From: DATLYT01 sp035574455
Lineage (GTDB): Bacteria > Bacteroidota > Ignavibacteria > UBA10030
NCBI GenBank assembly: GCA_035574455.1
Contig: DATLYT010000107.1
Location: forward strand, 1-20,213
Length of the DNA: 20,213 nt
Direction: 5' to 3'
The position numbers and the translations under genes were made by a program. Below the pieces are notes generated by a model that saw nothing but the letters and a program-made list of their open reading frames with translations, was not told the DNA's origin and ran no database searches. Numbering within the stretch: the stretch's first letter is position 1; the number at the start of each line of letters is the position of its first letter. Positions 8,920-14,894 of the stretch are shown piece by piece.

Positions 8920-9417
8920 ATGGCGAACATCACTGATGTTATTCGGTACTTGAAGAAGAACGGCATTCCTTTCGAGATCATTCCGCACGAGCCGGCGTTT
9001 ACCGCGCACGAAGTCGCATCGGCGACGCGTGTGCCGGACAGCGAGCTGGCGAAAACGCTTGTCGTTCAGATTGACGGAAAGTTCTGGATGGTGGTTTTGC
9101 GCGGCGACCAGCGGCTTAATGAGCGGAAGCTCAAGCGTATTGTCGGAGCACATACCGTGCATCTCGCGCACGAGGAGGACCTCAACGCGTTGTTTCCGGA
9201 CTGCGAACTGGGAGCCATGCCCCCGTTCGGAAATCTCTACGGTTTGCCGGTACTCGTCGAGCACACTCTCACGGAAGACGACGATATTGTCTTCAACGCG
9301 TGTAAACACACGCAATCGATCCGTATGAAATACCGGGATTTTGAGCGTCTCGTTCAACCGCTCGTCGGGCGCTTCTCGGAAATCCGCAGAGTTCACGAGG
9401 ACTGGGAAATGCCTTAA
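8920..9417 (+). CDS. YbaK/EbsC-type aminoacyl-tRNA deacylase
   Basis: Stand-alone trans-editing domain that hydrolyses mischarged aminoacyl-tRNA; relatives are YbaK (Cys-tRNA-Pro) and ProX (Ala-tRNA-Pro). The 165-residue protein contains the family's key lysine, K45, in SELAKTLVV (equivalent to K46 of Haemophilus/E. coli YbaK), and the substrate-pocket loop GAMPPFGNLYGLPV near residues 108-121. Most of the length fits the single domain. The gene starts 106 bases after the malic enzyme and has a modest ribosome site (AGGGA, about 9 bases upstream). Which mischarged tRNA it clears cannot be told from sequence; the GAMPPFGNLYG form belongs to a subgroup separate from E. coli YbaK. Confidence 0.87.
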   Translation: MANITDVIRYLKKNGIPFEIIPHEPAFTAHEVASATRVPDSELAKTLVVQIDGKFWMVVLRGDQRLNERKLKRIVGAHTVHLAHEEDLNALFPDCELGAMPPFGNLYGLPVLVEHTLTEDDDIVFNACKHTQSIRMKYRDFERLVQPLVGRFSEIRRVHEDWEMP

Positions 9418-9458
9418 TCCCGGTGAACATCTCTCCTTGTTGGGAGAGGAGGTGGTCC

Positions 9459-9926
9459 ATGAGACTCTCCGTCTGTATTGTTTTCGCGCTCTTAGTTGTG
9501 GTGTCAACCTCCGCGCAGGTCAGTGAGCTTGCGCAGCAACACGCCCTGCTCACGTCGGATTGTAAGGCTATTCGCGGTCACGCAAAACGGATCGTCGAAG
9601 AAGCCAGCGCCTCGGAGTTGAATACAAGCGTGGCGTCGGCGCACTGTGGTGAGGTGGTGAAGGCGCTCGGCTCCATGGAGAAACGGTTGCAGGGAACGAA
9701 AAAGCTGCTGGATGCAAATCAAGCAAAGTCTGTTGCTGCAGAATACACTGCTCTGGAAAAGCTCTGTCAGAGGCTGAAGCAGCTGAGCCGACAGATTGAA
9801 CAGGAACTTGCAAAAGACCAGCCGGACAAGTTCCTCGTGCGCAAGCTGGCGTACGACCTCCGCAATGAAATGACCGCGGGGAGCGAGATTCACGAAACAA
9901 TGAAAAAAAAGTTGGGTGTGAAATAA
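9459..9926 (+). CDS. Small exported helical protein of unknown function
   Basis: I do not recognise a family. The start is placed at ATG 9459 because GAGAGGAGG lies just ahead of it and because the protein then begins with a clean signal peptide (MRLSVCIVFALLVVVSTSAQ, cleavage probably before or at the Gln). The 155-residue product is otherwise nearly all helix, rich in Lys, Glu, Ala and Leu, with heptad-like stretches (EKRLQGTKKLLDAN..., LEKLCQRLKQLSRQIEQEL) that could form a coiled coil or four-helix bundle. Three Cys are present after the signal (in SDCKAI, AHCGEV and KLCQRL). A periplasmic location is likely. It starts 41 bases after the YbaK-type gene and may be co-transcribed. There is an alternative upstream ATG at 9423 but no signal peptide at that end. 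Confidence 0.7.
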   Translation: MRLSVCIVFALLVVVSTSAQVSELAQQHALLTSDCKAIRGHAKRIVEEASASELNTSVASAHCGEVVKALGSMEKRLQGTKKLLDANQAKSVAAEYTALEKLCQRLKQLSRQIEQELAKDQPDKFLVRKLAYDLRNEMTAGSEIHETMKKKLGVK

Positions 9927-10175
9927 GGCGACTTGTCGTAGGGGCTTTTCTTAAGAAGCTATCTCCAAGAACCTTCACCCTGGCGGGTTGTGAAGCTTGC
10001 TCCGATACGTCTTTCGCTGGAGACGGAATCTGCGCTCCAGCCATTTTGAGATCTCCCTTGAATTACCCCGGGGAGGTGATTTCGCCGTTCCTGAGCCCTG
10101 TTCCCGTTGGAACTTACCAGCTGCGACGAAAATAGCCATTTTCATCCGGCGTGGTGAAGACCGGATTCATTTTCT

Positions 10176-10200
10176 CGTTCCGACGCTCCGCCTCGGAACG
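10176..10200. repeat. Palindromic repeat unit, 8-bp arms
   Basis: Arms CGTTCCGA (10176-10183) and TCGGAACG (10193-10200) are exact reverse complements around a 9-base GC-rich loop. It resembles the CGTTCC...GGAACG type of interspersed palindrome that I recall in several unrelated bacterial genomes; that resemblance is from memory. Confidence 0.6.
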
Positions 10201-10222
10201 GCACCATCTGATTGTAGATGAG

Positions 10223-10243
10223 ATTCTTCGCTTCGCTCAGAAT
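10223..10243. repeat. Palindromic repeat unit with CTTCGCTTCGCTC core
   Basis: Arms ATTCT (10223-10227) and AGAAT (10239-10243) with an inner GC/GC pair around a TTC loop. The core resembles a short sequence I recall as an interspersed repeat in many environmental bacterial genomes; recognition is from memory only. Confidence 0.5.
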
Positions 10244-10280
10244 GTCAGAGACTTTCGGAACAACACCGGCAAGAGCCCTA

Positions 10281-10300
10281 CACTGCCTTTGTAAGGTGTG
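10281..10300. repeat. Small hairpin CACTGCCTT/AAGGTGTG
   Basis: CAC (10281-10283) and CCTT (10286-10289) pair with AAGG (10293-10296) and GTG (10298-10300) across a 3-base loop and small bulges. It lies between two other hairpins of the same spacer. No U-tract follows, so it is unlikely to be a terminator. Confidence 0.4.
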
Positions 10301-10307
10301 GTCCACA

Positions 10308-10361
10308 GATGGAGATGTCGCCCCTGCCTGTCCGGCAGACAGGTCTGACGGGGCTTCCATC
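10308..10361. repeat. Long imperfect palindrome with nested arms
   Basis: Three nested matching pairs: GATGGA (10308-10313) with TCCATC (10356-10361), GCCCC (10320-10324) with GGGGC (10350-10354), and CCTGTC (10327-10332) with GACAGG (10338-10343) around a CGGCA loop. The transcript in either direction would fold into one long hairpin. No T-run follows. It looks like a REP- or MITE-like unit. Confidence 0.6.
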
Positions 10362-10475
10362 TACCAGTTACTTGCTCTACCAATCTTTCGATCGGCTATA
10401 CAATAAATCCTCACTGGCAATAGTTGAAATCAGAAAACGGTCCGTTCCTTACCATTCCGGATAGTCAATCTGGGT

Positions 10476-10490
10476 CGGAATGGCATTCCG
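10476..10490. repeat. Perfect 7-bp palindrome CGGAATG/CATTCCG
   Basis: CGGAATG (10476-10482) and CATTCCG (10484-10490) are exact reverse complements around a single G. A loop of one base makes an RNA hairpin strained, so this is either a DNA-level palindrome (protein site) or a repeat unit. It lies about 160 bases upstream of the sigma-54 element of the oxidoreductase operon. Confidence 0.5.
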
Positions 10491-10649
10491 GCCTACGTTG
10501 GGGTGAAATCTGCTTTTTCACCTTGTCCTGCGTAAGATCAGTTACCAGTTTCAAGAAAAACCCTACTCTGCTATTCCTAAGACTGCTAATTCCGTTGAGT
10601 TTCACCACGCGGTAAAGGGTGCTTCTGCCGCTTTTTTTTCCGTCCCTTC

Positions 10650-10664
10650 TGGCATAATGCTTGC
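10650..10664 (+). promoter_or_regulatory. Sigma-54 (RpoN) -24/-12 promoter of the oxidoreductase operon
   Basis: TGGCATAATGCTTGC matches the known consensus TGGCACG-N4-TTGC except at the two bases before the spacer. The invariant GG (10651-10652) and GC (10663-10664) are exactly 10 bases apart. Predicted transcription start is near 10676, giving a leader of about 50 bases with GGAGGAG at 10711-10717 and the ATG at 10726. An activator of the enhancer-binding class would be required. The CATAAT inside the element could alternatively be a -10 box, but no -35 partner is seen. Confidence 0.62.
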
Positions 10665-10725
10665 GGCTCTCTTAAGCGTGGTTTTTCCCTGAAACGAGCC
10701 GGATGGAAACGGAGGAGATACACGC

Positions 10726-10989
10726 ATGATACGCGGCACGATCGTCGTCGATCAGAGCATCTGTAAGGGATGTGAGCTATGCATCGCCGCCTGCCCACAG
10801 GAGAGTATCGGCCTCTCCGACCGCATTAACAACATCGGCTACCGCTTCGCGATGCTGGTGAAGGACAACTGCACCGGCTGTGTGAACTGCGCGCTTGTCT
10901 GCCCCGAAGCCGCGATCACCGTGTATCGTCAGGCGAAAGAGAAATCGAAAAAGATGACCGCGGAACCCATTGTTCAACACGCCAAGTGA
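10726..10989 (+). CDS. korD: 2-oxoacid:ferredoxin oxidoreductase, delta (2x[4Fe-4S]) subunit
   Basis: An 87-residue ferredoxin-like subunit that passes electrons from the thiamine-dependent core to soluble ferredoxin. Two complete CX2CX2CX3CP motifs are present: C13, C16, C19, C23 and C49, C52, C55, C59, so two [4Fe-4S] clusters are expected. A Lys-rich tail (RQAKEKSKK) follows. A strong GGAGGAG site precedes the ATG. The stop overlaps a GTG start of the alpha subunit by four bases (GTGA), indicating translational coupling. The gene symbol follows the four-subunit Kor naming; Vor (branched-chain 2-oxoacid) would be equally valid. Confidence 0.9.
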   Translation: MIRGTIVVDQSICKGCELCIAACPQESIGLSDRINNIGYRFAMLVKDNCTGCVNCALVCPEAAITVYRQAKEKSKKMTAEPIVQHAK

Positions 10990-12077
10990 ACATGAATAAC
11001 CAGCGCGAACAAGCAAGATTGATGAAAGGCAACGAAGCGCTTGCCGAGGCCGCTTTGCGCGCGGGCTTGCAGGGCTATTTCGGTTACCCGATTACGCCGC
11101 AGTCAGAGATCTTAGAGTATCTCGCCGCTGAGGGACCGAAGCGCGGCGCGGTGGTGCTTCAGGCCGAAAGCGAGCTGGCGGCAATCAACATGGTGTATGG
11201 CGCGGCGGGAGCTGGAGCGCGGGTGATGATTTCTTCATCGAGTCCCGGCATCAGCTTAATGCAGGAGGGGCTTTCCTACATGGCCTCCGCTGAACTGCCC
11301 TGTCTGGTGGTGAATATCAATCGAGGCGGACCGGGACTTGGCACGATTCAGCCGGCACAGGGAGACTATTTCCAAGCGACCAAAGGCGGCGGACATGGTG
11401 ATTATCACCTGATTGTCCTTGCGCCCGCATCGGTGCAAGAAATGGCGGATTTTGTGTTTGACGGATTCCGTCTTGCGGAAAAGTACCGAAACCCCGCGAT
11501 GATTCTTGCAGATGGCGCGCTGGGACAGATGATGGAGAAGGTTGTGCTTCCTCCGGAAGGCTCACTACCGAGAACGGAAAAGCCGTGGGCAACGACGGGA
11601 AAGCCGGCATGGCGTGAACGCAATATCATCACCTCGCTCTTTATCCAACCGGAAAAGATGGAGCAGGTGAATCTCAAGCTCCAGAAAAAATACCAGGAAC
11701 TTCAACATGAAGTGCGGTACGAAACAATCGGTGTGGAAGATGCTGAAGTGCTCATGGTTGCCTACGGTCTCTCCGCACGCATCGCCCAGAAGGCCATGGA
11801 GTTAGCGAGAGAGCAGGGCATACGCGTCGGCCTCATCCGGCCGATTACGCTTTATCCGTTTCCGTACGAAGCCATTGCCCATCTGGCGCGCAATGTGTTT
11901 TCCGTTTTGGTAGTGGAGCTGAACGCCGGCCAGATGGTGGAAGATGTTCGCCTCGCTGTGAACGGACGGCGGCCCGTTTCCTTCAAGGGTCGCATGGGCG
12001 GCATCATTATTACGCCTGAAGAGATTCTGGAAGAAATTGAAGAACTCGCAGAACATTATCGGCTGGTGAGAGTGTGA
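10986..12077 (+). CDS. korA: 2-oxoacid:ferredoxin oxidoreductase, alpha subunit
   Basis: Pyrimidine-binding and transketolase-C-like subunit of the CoA-acylating 2-oxoacid:ferredoxin oxidoreductase: 2-oxoacid + CoA + oxidised ferredoxin gives acyl-CoA, CO2 and reduced ferredoxin, or the reverse in reductive carbon fixation. The start of the domain, MKGNEALAEAALRAGLQGYFGYPITPQSEI, is the standard signature (residues about 13-42). The C-terminal domain begins near residue 240 (EVLMVAYGLSARIA) and contains VGLIRPITLYPFP and VVELNAGQM. The GTG at 10986 overlaps the previous stop; an ATG two codons on (10992) is an equally reasonable start. Length 363 residues fits the Kor/Vor alpha type. Substrate (2-oxoglutarate or a branched-chain 2-oxoacid) is not fixed by the sequence. 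Confidence 0.93.
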   Translation: MNMNNQREQARLMKGNEALAEAALRAGLQGYFGYPITPQSEILEYLAAEGPKRGAVVLQAESELAAINMVYGAAGAGARVMISSSSPGISLMQEGLSYMASAELPCLVVNINRGGPGLGTIQPAQGDYFQATKGGGHGDYHLIVLAPASVQEMADFVFDGFRLAEKYRNPAMILADGALGQMMEKVVLPPEGSLPRTEKPWATTGKPAWRERNIITSLFIQPEKMEQVNLKLQKKYQELQHEVRYETIGVEDAEVLMVAYGLSARIAQKAMELAREQGIRVGLIRPITLYPFPYEAIAHLARNVFSVLVVELNAGQMVEDVRLAVNGRRPVSFKGRMGGIIITPEEILEEIEELAEHYRLVRV

Positions 12078-12856
12078 TCCCAATGGAATTCACGGTCCAA
12101 TATGACGGCATGGAGTTAGTCTATAAGCGTCCCGCAACGCTGACGGAGACGCCGATGCATTACTGTCCGGGTTGCGGGCACGGCGTCGTTCACAAGTTGT
12201 TGATGGAAGTAGTGGAGGAGATGGGCATTCAGGAACGGACAGTCGGCGTGGCACCGGTGGGGTGCTCGGTGTTTGCGTACAACTACATGAACATCGATAT
12301 GCAGGAAGCGGCACACGGACGGGCATCGGCAGTAGCGACAGGTATCAAACGGATGCTGCCGGACCGAATCGTGTTTTCCTACCAGGGCGACGGCGACCTT
12401 GCGGCCATCGGAACGGGCGAGACAATCCACACCGTCAATCGTGGCGAGAATATCCTGATCATCTTCATCAACAACGCGATCTACGGAATGACAGGCGGCC
12501 AGATGGCGCCGACAACATTGCTCGGTATGGTGACCTCAACCACACCGTACGGACGCGAAGCCGCCGTGATGGGTCATCCGCTCAAAATCACCGACCTTGT
12601 GGCGCAATTGCCCGGAGCATACTACGTGACGCGTCAGGCAGTGCACACGCCAACTGCTGTGCGGAAAACGAAAAAAGCCATTCGTGCTTCACTTGAGTAC
12701 CAACAGCAGCAGAAGAGAGGTACCTGCTTTATCGAAGTGGTTTCCAACTGCCCATCCGGATGGAAGATGACGCCGCTTGAAGCGAACGAGTGGATGGAGA
12801 AGAGTATGTTTCCGTTTTACCCGCTTGGGGACCTGAAAGTGCCGGGGCGCTCATGA
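12074..12856 (+). CDS. korB: 2-oxoacid:ferredoxin oxidoreductase, beta (thiamine diphosphate) subunit
   Basis: Catalytic subunit binding thiamine diphosphate. HYCPGCGHGVVHK near residues 31-43 is the family start motif and contributes Cys-Gly-His residues near the cofactor. The thiamine diphosphate/Mg motif is complete: GDGDLAAIG near 100-108 followed by INNAIYGMTGGQMAPT near 134-149. Length 260 residues is normal. GTG 12074 overlaps the alpha stop by four bases (GTGA); an ATG at 12083 is the alternative start. The CPGCGHG form is, from memory, more typical of Vor/Kor enzymes than of pyruvate oxidoreductases, and the split four-gene layout agrees with that. Confidence 0.93.
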   Translation: MIPMEFTVQYDGMELVYKRPATLTETPMHYCPGCGHGVVHKLLMEVVEEMGIQERTVGVAPVGCSVFAYNYMNIDMQEAAHGRASAVATGIKRMLPDRIVFSYQGDGDLAAIGTGETIHTVNRGENILIIFINNAIYGMTGGQMAPTTLLGMVTSTTPYGREAAVMGHPLKITDLVAQLPGAYYVTRQAVHTPTAVRKTKKAIRASLEYQQQQKRGTCFIEVVSNCPSGWKMTPLEANEWMEKSMFPFYPLGDLKVPGRS

Positions 12857-13419
12857 AAACGCACGAGATGATCATTGCTGGGTTTGGGGGCCAGGGCGTT
12901 CTCTCGCTCGGCCAGATTCTCGCCTACGCGGCGATGATGGAAGGCAAAGAAGTAAGCTGGATGCCGTCGTACGGCCCAGAGATGCGAGGCGGCACGGCGA
13001 ACTGTATCGTGATCCTCTCGTCGACACGGATCAGCTCGCCCATCGTCACGCGCTTCGACTCCGGCATCGTGTTCAATCAGCCGTCGCTGGATAAATTTCA
13101 GCCACGCATCAAACCGGGAGGTTTGCTGCTGTATGAAGAATCGAGCATTATTAACAAACCGACACGACAGGATATTGACGTTATCACCATCCCCGCATTA
13201 CAGGAAGCCATAACGTTGGGGAAGAAACAGGTTGCCAACATGGTCATGATGGGAGCGTTTCTTTCTCGACAACCGCTTGTTTCGTTCGAGGCGGTCTTGG
13301 AGGCGTTAAAGAAGACACTTCCGGAACGACACCATCATTTACTGCCGATGAACGAACAGGCCTTGCGGCTCGGAGAAAGCCTCGCGCGGCGGGCAGAGTA
13401 CAGCGAACGGACTCTTTGA
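12853..13419 (+). CDS. korC: 2-oxoacid:ferredoxin oxidoreductase, gamma subunit
   Basis: The small non-catalytic subunit. ATG 12853 overlaps the beta stop (ATGA) and yields MKTHEMIIAGFGGQGVLSLGQ, the standard gamma-subunit opening; earlier in-frame ATGs lie inside the beta gene and are not needed. The conserved block SWMPSYGPEMRGGTANC near residues 35-51 is intact. The 188-residue length is normal. Four consecutive overlapping genes in the order delta-alpha-beta-gamma support a stoichiometric complex. Confidence 0.93.
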   Translation: MKTHEMIIAGFGGQGVLSLGQILAYAAMMEGKEVSWMPSYGPEMRGGTANCIVILSSTRISSPIVTRFDSGIVFNQPSLDKFQPRIKPGGLLLYEESSIINKPTRQDIDVITIPALQEAITLGKKQVANMVMMGAFLSRQPLVSFEAVLEALKKTLPERHHHLLPMNEQALRLGESLARRAEYSERTL

Positions 13420-13441
13420 TGATGGAAAGGAGGAGACACGA

Positions 13442-13702
13442 ATGACGAACCACGAACTCGAATGCGCTCACACGTGCCGCAACACCTGCGCGATGTTGAA
13501 CGAGGCTTTGCGGCGGGAGACAGCTCTGCTCCAGTTCTACGAGCAGATCATTCTCCAGTGCGATTATCCGGACGTTCACGCCTTTATCCGTAGTCTTGCA
13601 GAACAACGCAGTCAATCGCTGCTGCGCATCGTGGGGAAACTCAACGAGCTGCAAGCTCGGAGCCAAGCGATGGACGGTGTGATGTCCAGTTTTGAGCCAT
13701 AA
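13442..13702 (+). CDS. Small Cys-bearing helical protein at the end of the oxidoreductase operon
   Basis: An 86-residue protein of no family I can name with confidence. A very strong ribosome site (AAAGGAGGAG) lies before the ATG, 22 bases after the gamma stop and before the operon terminator, so it is almost certainly expressed with the oxidoreductase. It has C8, C12 and C16 (CAHTCRNTC), three Cys on one face of a presumed helix, plus C40. Residues about 20-72 form a two-helix hairpin with a DYPD turn, in the style of small ferritin-like or rubrerythrin-like modules, but the usual EXXH ligands are absent (EQRSQ at that place). No signal peptide. A helper, assembly or sensing role for the complex is speculation. 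Confidence 0.75.
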   Translation: MTNHELECAHTCRNTCAMLNEALRRETALLQFYEQIILQCDYPDVHAFIRSLAEQRSQSLLRIVGKLNELQARSQAMDGVMSSFEP

Positions 13703-13767
13703 GGTATTCGAGAGTCATTGATCTGACTTGCTCGCTTTCCTCTCTCCTCCTTCAGCGAGCAAACAGG

Positions 13768-13803
13768 GCTGCCGCACCACTCTCGTGCGGCAGCTTCATT
13801 TTT
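13768..13803 (+). terminator. Rho-independent terminator of the oxidoreductase operon
   Basis: A perfect 10-bp stem, GCTGCCGCAC (13768-13777) and GTGCGGCAGC (13785-13794), with a 7-base loop and a T-rich tail TTCATTTTT. It lies 65 bases after the small gene and separates the operon from the universal stress gene. Confidence 0.88.
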
Positions 13804-13902
13804 AGGAGTGCAAGAGACATACGTTTTGTATTTGTTGGAAGAATTCACAACACGTTATCATCGGTAAGCACGGGTTTTGGCGAAAACGAAAAGCCTTGGG
13901 AG

Positions 13903-13917
13903 TGGCATGCAAGTTGC
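13903..13917 (+). promoter_or_regulatory. Sigma-54 (RpoN) -24/-12 promoter of the universal stress gene
   Basis: TGGCATGCAAGTTGC matches TGGCACG-N4-TTGC at every fixed position except C to T. GG (13904-13905) and GC (13916-13917) are exactly 10 bases apart. Start of transcription is predicted near 13929, leaving a 27-base leader with CGGAGGAA just before the ATG at 13956. A separate sigma-70-like pair, TTGTTG (13832-13837) and TATCAT (13856-13861) with an 18-base spacer, lies upstream and could give basal expression. Confidence 0.68.
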
Positions 13918-13955
13918 CGCTAAAAGGTACGAATTGAATTGCTACCGGAGGAACT

Positions 13956-14471
13956 ATGAAAGCGCCAAAGAAGATACTGATACCGGTCGATTTGTCGTCC
14001 TACTCGCTGGTTGCGGTGCAGTACGGCCAGGAAATTGCAGCACTCTTTGATGCGGAAATTGTGCTGCTCCACGTTGACGAGCACGACCGAAAAAAACAAG
14101 AATCGACCCCGACAGCTGCATGGCACGACACTCGACGGAAGGAGTTGGTTGGGGTGGTACAGCGACTGCTCATCAATCACAACCTGGTGCAACGAAGCAT
14201 GAAGATTGAAGTTCGGTTCGGATCCCCCGTGCGAGAGATCATCCACGCGGCGGAGGAACTGCAGGCCGACCTGATTGTCATGTCGACGCACGGCAGGACA
14301 GGATTACGTCACGTCCTGATGGGGAGCGTGGCGGAGAAAGTGGTGCGGTTTGCCAAGTGTCCGGTGCTGAGCGTCAAGCCGGAAGAGGTTCGCGAGCTGA
14401 TCGACATTACCGAGGAGGATGTTGTTCTCTCGTTGCATTTACAGGGAGAAAGCGCCGAGCAGAATCCATAG
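13956..14471 (+). CDS. Universal stress protein, UspA family
   Basis: A single-domain Usp fold of 171 residues: KKILIPVDLSSYS opening strand with the conserved Asp, and the C-terminal nucleotide-loop region STHGRTGLRHVLMGSVAEKVV near residues 109-129. The first Gly of the G2xG9xG(S/T) ATP motif is Ser here, as in many Usp proteins, so ATP binding is likely but not certain. The C-terminal strand CPVLSVKP is intact, followed by an acidic tail of about 25 residues. GGAGGAA precedes the ATG. It stands alone behind the operon terminator with its own promoter. Usp proteins help survival under starvation, redox or low-energy stress. Confidence 0.92.
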   Translation: MKAPKKILIPVDLSSYSLVAVQYGQEIAALFDAEIVLLHVDEHDRKKQESTPTAAWHDTRRKELVGVVQRLLINHNLVQRSMKIEVRFGSPVREIIHAAEELQADLIVMSTHGRTGLRHVLMGSVAEKVVRFAKCPVLSVKPEEVRELIDITEEDVVLSLHLQGESAEQNP

Positions 14472-14505
14472 CAGGGGAGGATGCAACCAGTTTTGTTCTA
14501 GAATC

Positions 14506-14534
14506 TTGACAAAGAAAAGAATTCGTGTTATTCT
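14506..14534 (+). promoter_or_regulatory. Sigma-70-type promoter driving the candidate small RNA
   Basis: A perfect -35 box TTGACA (14506-14511), a 17-base spacer and TATTCT (14529-14534, four of six to TATAAT). The predicted start is near 14541, inside the palindrome TCACTA-AG-TAGTGA (14536-14549), which could be an operator. Confidence 0.6.
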
Positions 14535-14540
14535 ATCACT

Positions 14541-14649
14541 AAGTAGTGACGGACACGAAAGTTGGGAAGAGTGATGATTGACCCGTTCCATCGAACCCGA
14601 GCGCAGACTCCGTAAGCTGGTTTTCCGGAGAGGATGCTCGGGTTTTTTT
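14541..14649 (+). ncRNA. Candidate small noncoding RNA, about 105-110 nt
   Basis: Bounded by a good promoter upstream and an intrinsic terminator downstream, with no plausible ORF between. The 3' half folds as nested stems: ACCCGAGC (14595-14602) with GCTCGGGT (14636-14643), enclosing CTCCG (14608-14612) with CGGAG (14626-14630). I do not recognise it as SRP RNA, 6S RNA, tmRNA, RNase P RNA or a named riboswitch. It might instead be a leader that ends prematurely ahead of the gene at 14895. Confidence 0.42.
14595..14649 (+). terminator. Intrinsic terminator with nested stem and T7 tail
   Basis: An 8-bp outer stem ACCCGAGC/GCTCGGGT with an inner 5-bp stem, followed at once by a run of seven T (14643-14649). 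The upstream gene stop is 124 bases before it, so it can end read-through from the universal stress gene as well as the candidate small RNA. Confidence 0.75.
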
Positions 14650-14770
14650 GTTGACTTGATGAAGACGCAAATGTCTTTGAATAAAGTGAGCCTGGTATGA
14701 TTGGTCTTATTTCTGGCAGCTTCTCGACTCGACGGAAAATTAAGAGACTTGAAGTCTGGCCGAAAAGTGG

Positions 14771-14855
14771 TGCCACGAAGTCACTAGGACACGAAGGTAT
14801 GTGAAAAGGAAAAAATTCCTAACATCTTTCTTGGAGCCTTTGTGACTTCGTGGCA
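14771..14855. repeat. Inverted repeat with perfect 14-bp arms
   Basis: TGCCACGAAGTCAC (14771-14784) and GTGACTTCGTGGCA (14842-14855) are exact reverse complements around 57 bases. Short further similarity continues inward (GAAGG against CCTTT). It resembles a class of CCACGAAG...CTTCGTGG interspersed repeats I recall in FCB genomes, possibly MITE-like. The right arm ends 39 bases before the next start codon. Confidence 0.72.
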
Positions 14856-14894
14856 AGTAATGGGTTTTCGGCTGTGTTTCTAGCTGAGTTTCAC

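Larger units (their letters stand above)
9927..10725. other. Gene-free spacer rich in small palindromes
   Basis: About 800 bases between the small exported protein and the oxidoreductase operon. No open frame on either strand has a plausible ribosome site, codon pattern or recognisable product. The spacer holds a CTTCACCC/GGGTTGTGAAG hairpin at 9973-9995, a run of four hairpins at 10176-10361, a perfect 7-bp palindrome at 10476-10490, a weak GCGG/CCGC stem with a following T8 run at 10609-10639, and a sigma-54 promoter at 10650-10664. The text reads like accumulated short interspersed repeats rather than decayed coding sequence. Confidence 0.6.
14472..14894. other. Intergenic region with candidate small RNA and inverted repeat
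   Basis: About 420 bases without a protein gene. It holds, in order, a TTCTAGAA palindrome (14496-14503), a strong promoter (14506-14534), a 6-bp-armed operator-like palindrome at the predicted start (14536-14549), a terminator (14595-14649), and a long inverted repeat (14771-14855). No convincing promoter was found for the gene starting at 14895. Confidence 0.6.

Noticed and set aside
8680..9507. A 275-codon open frame on the minus strand across maeB's end and the YbaK-type gene
   Set aside because: It is the antisense shadow of two well-supported plus-strand genes, and its translation is Arg/His-rich with no recognisable motif or signal.
10142..10615. Several 60-75-codon frames in the gene-free spacer
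   Set aside because: They run through the palindromic repeats, lack ribosome sites, and give translations dominated by repeat-derived residues.
14595..14649. Minus-strand text with GGGTTCGAT that recalls a tRNA T-arm
   Set aside because: No acceptor, D or anticodon arm can be built around it; the region is a terminator hairpin on the plus strand.
14651..14682. TTGACT followed by TTGAAT as a promoter for the propeller-protein gene
   Set aside because: The spacer is 20 bases, too long, and at 17 bases there is no -10 match.
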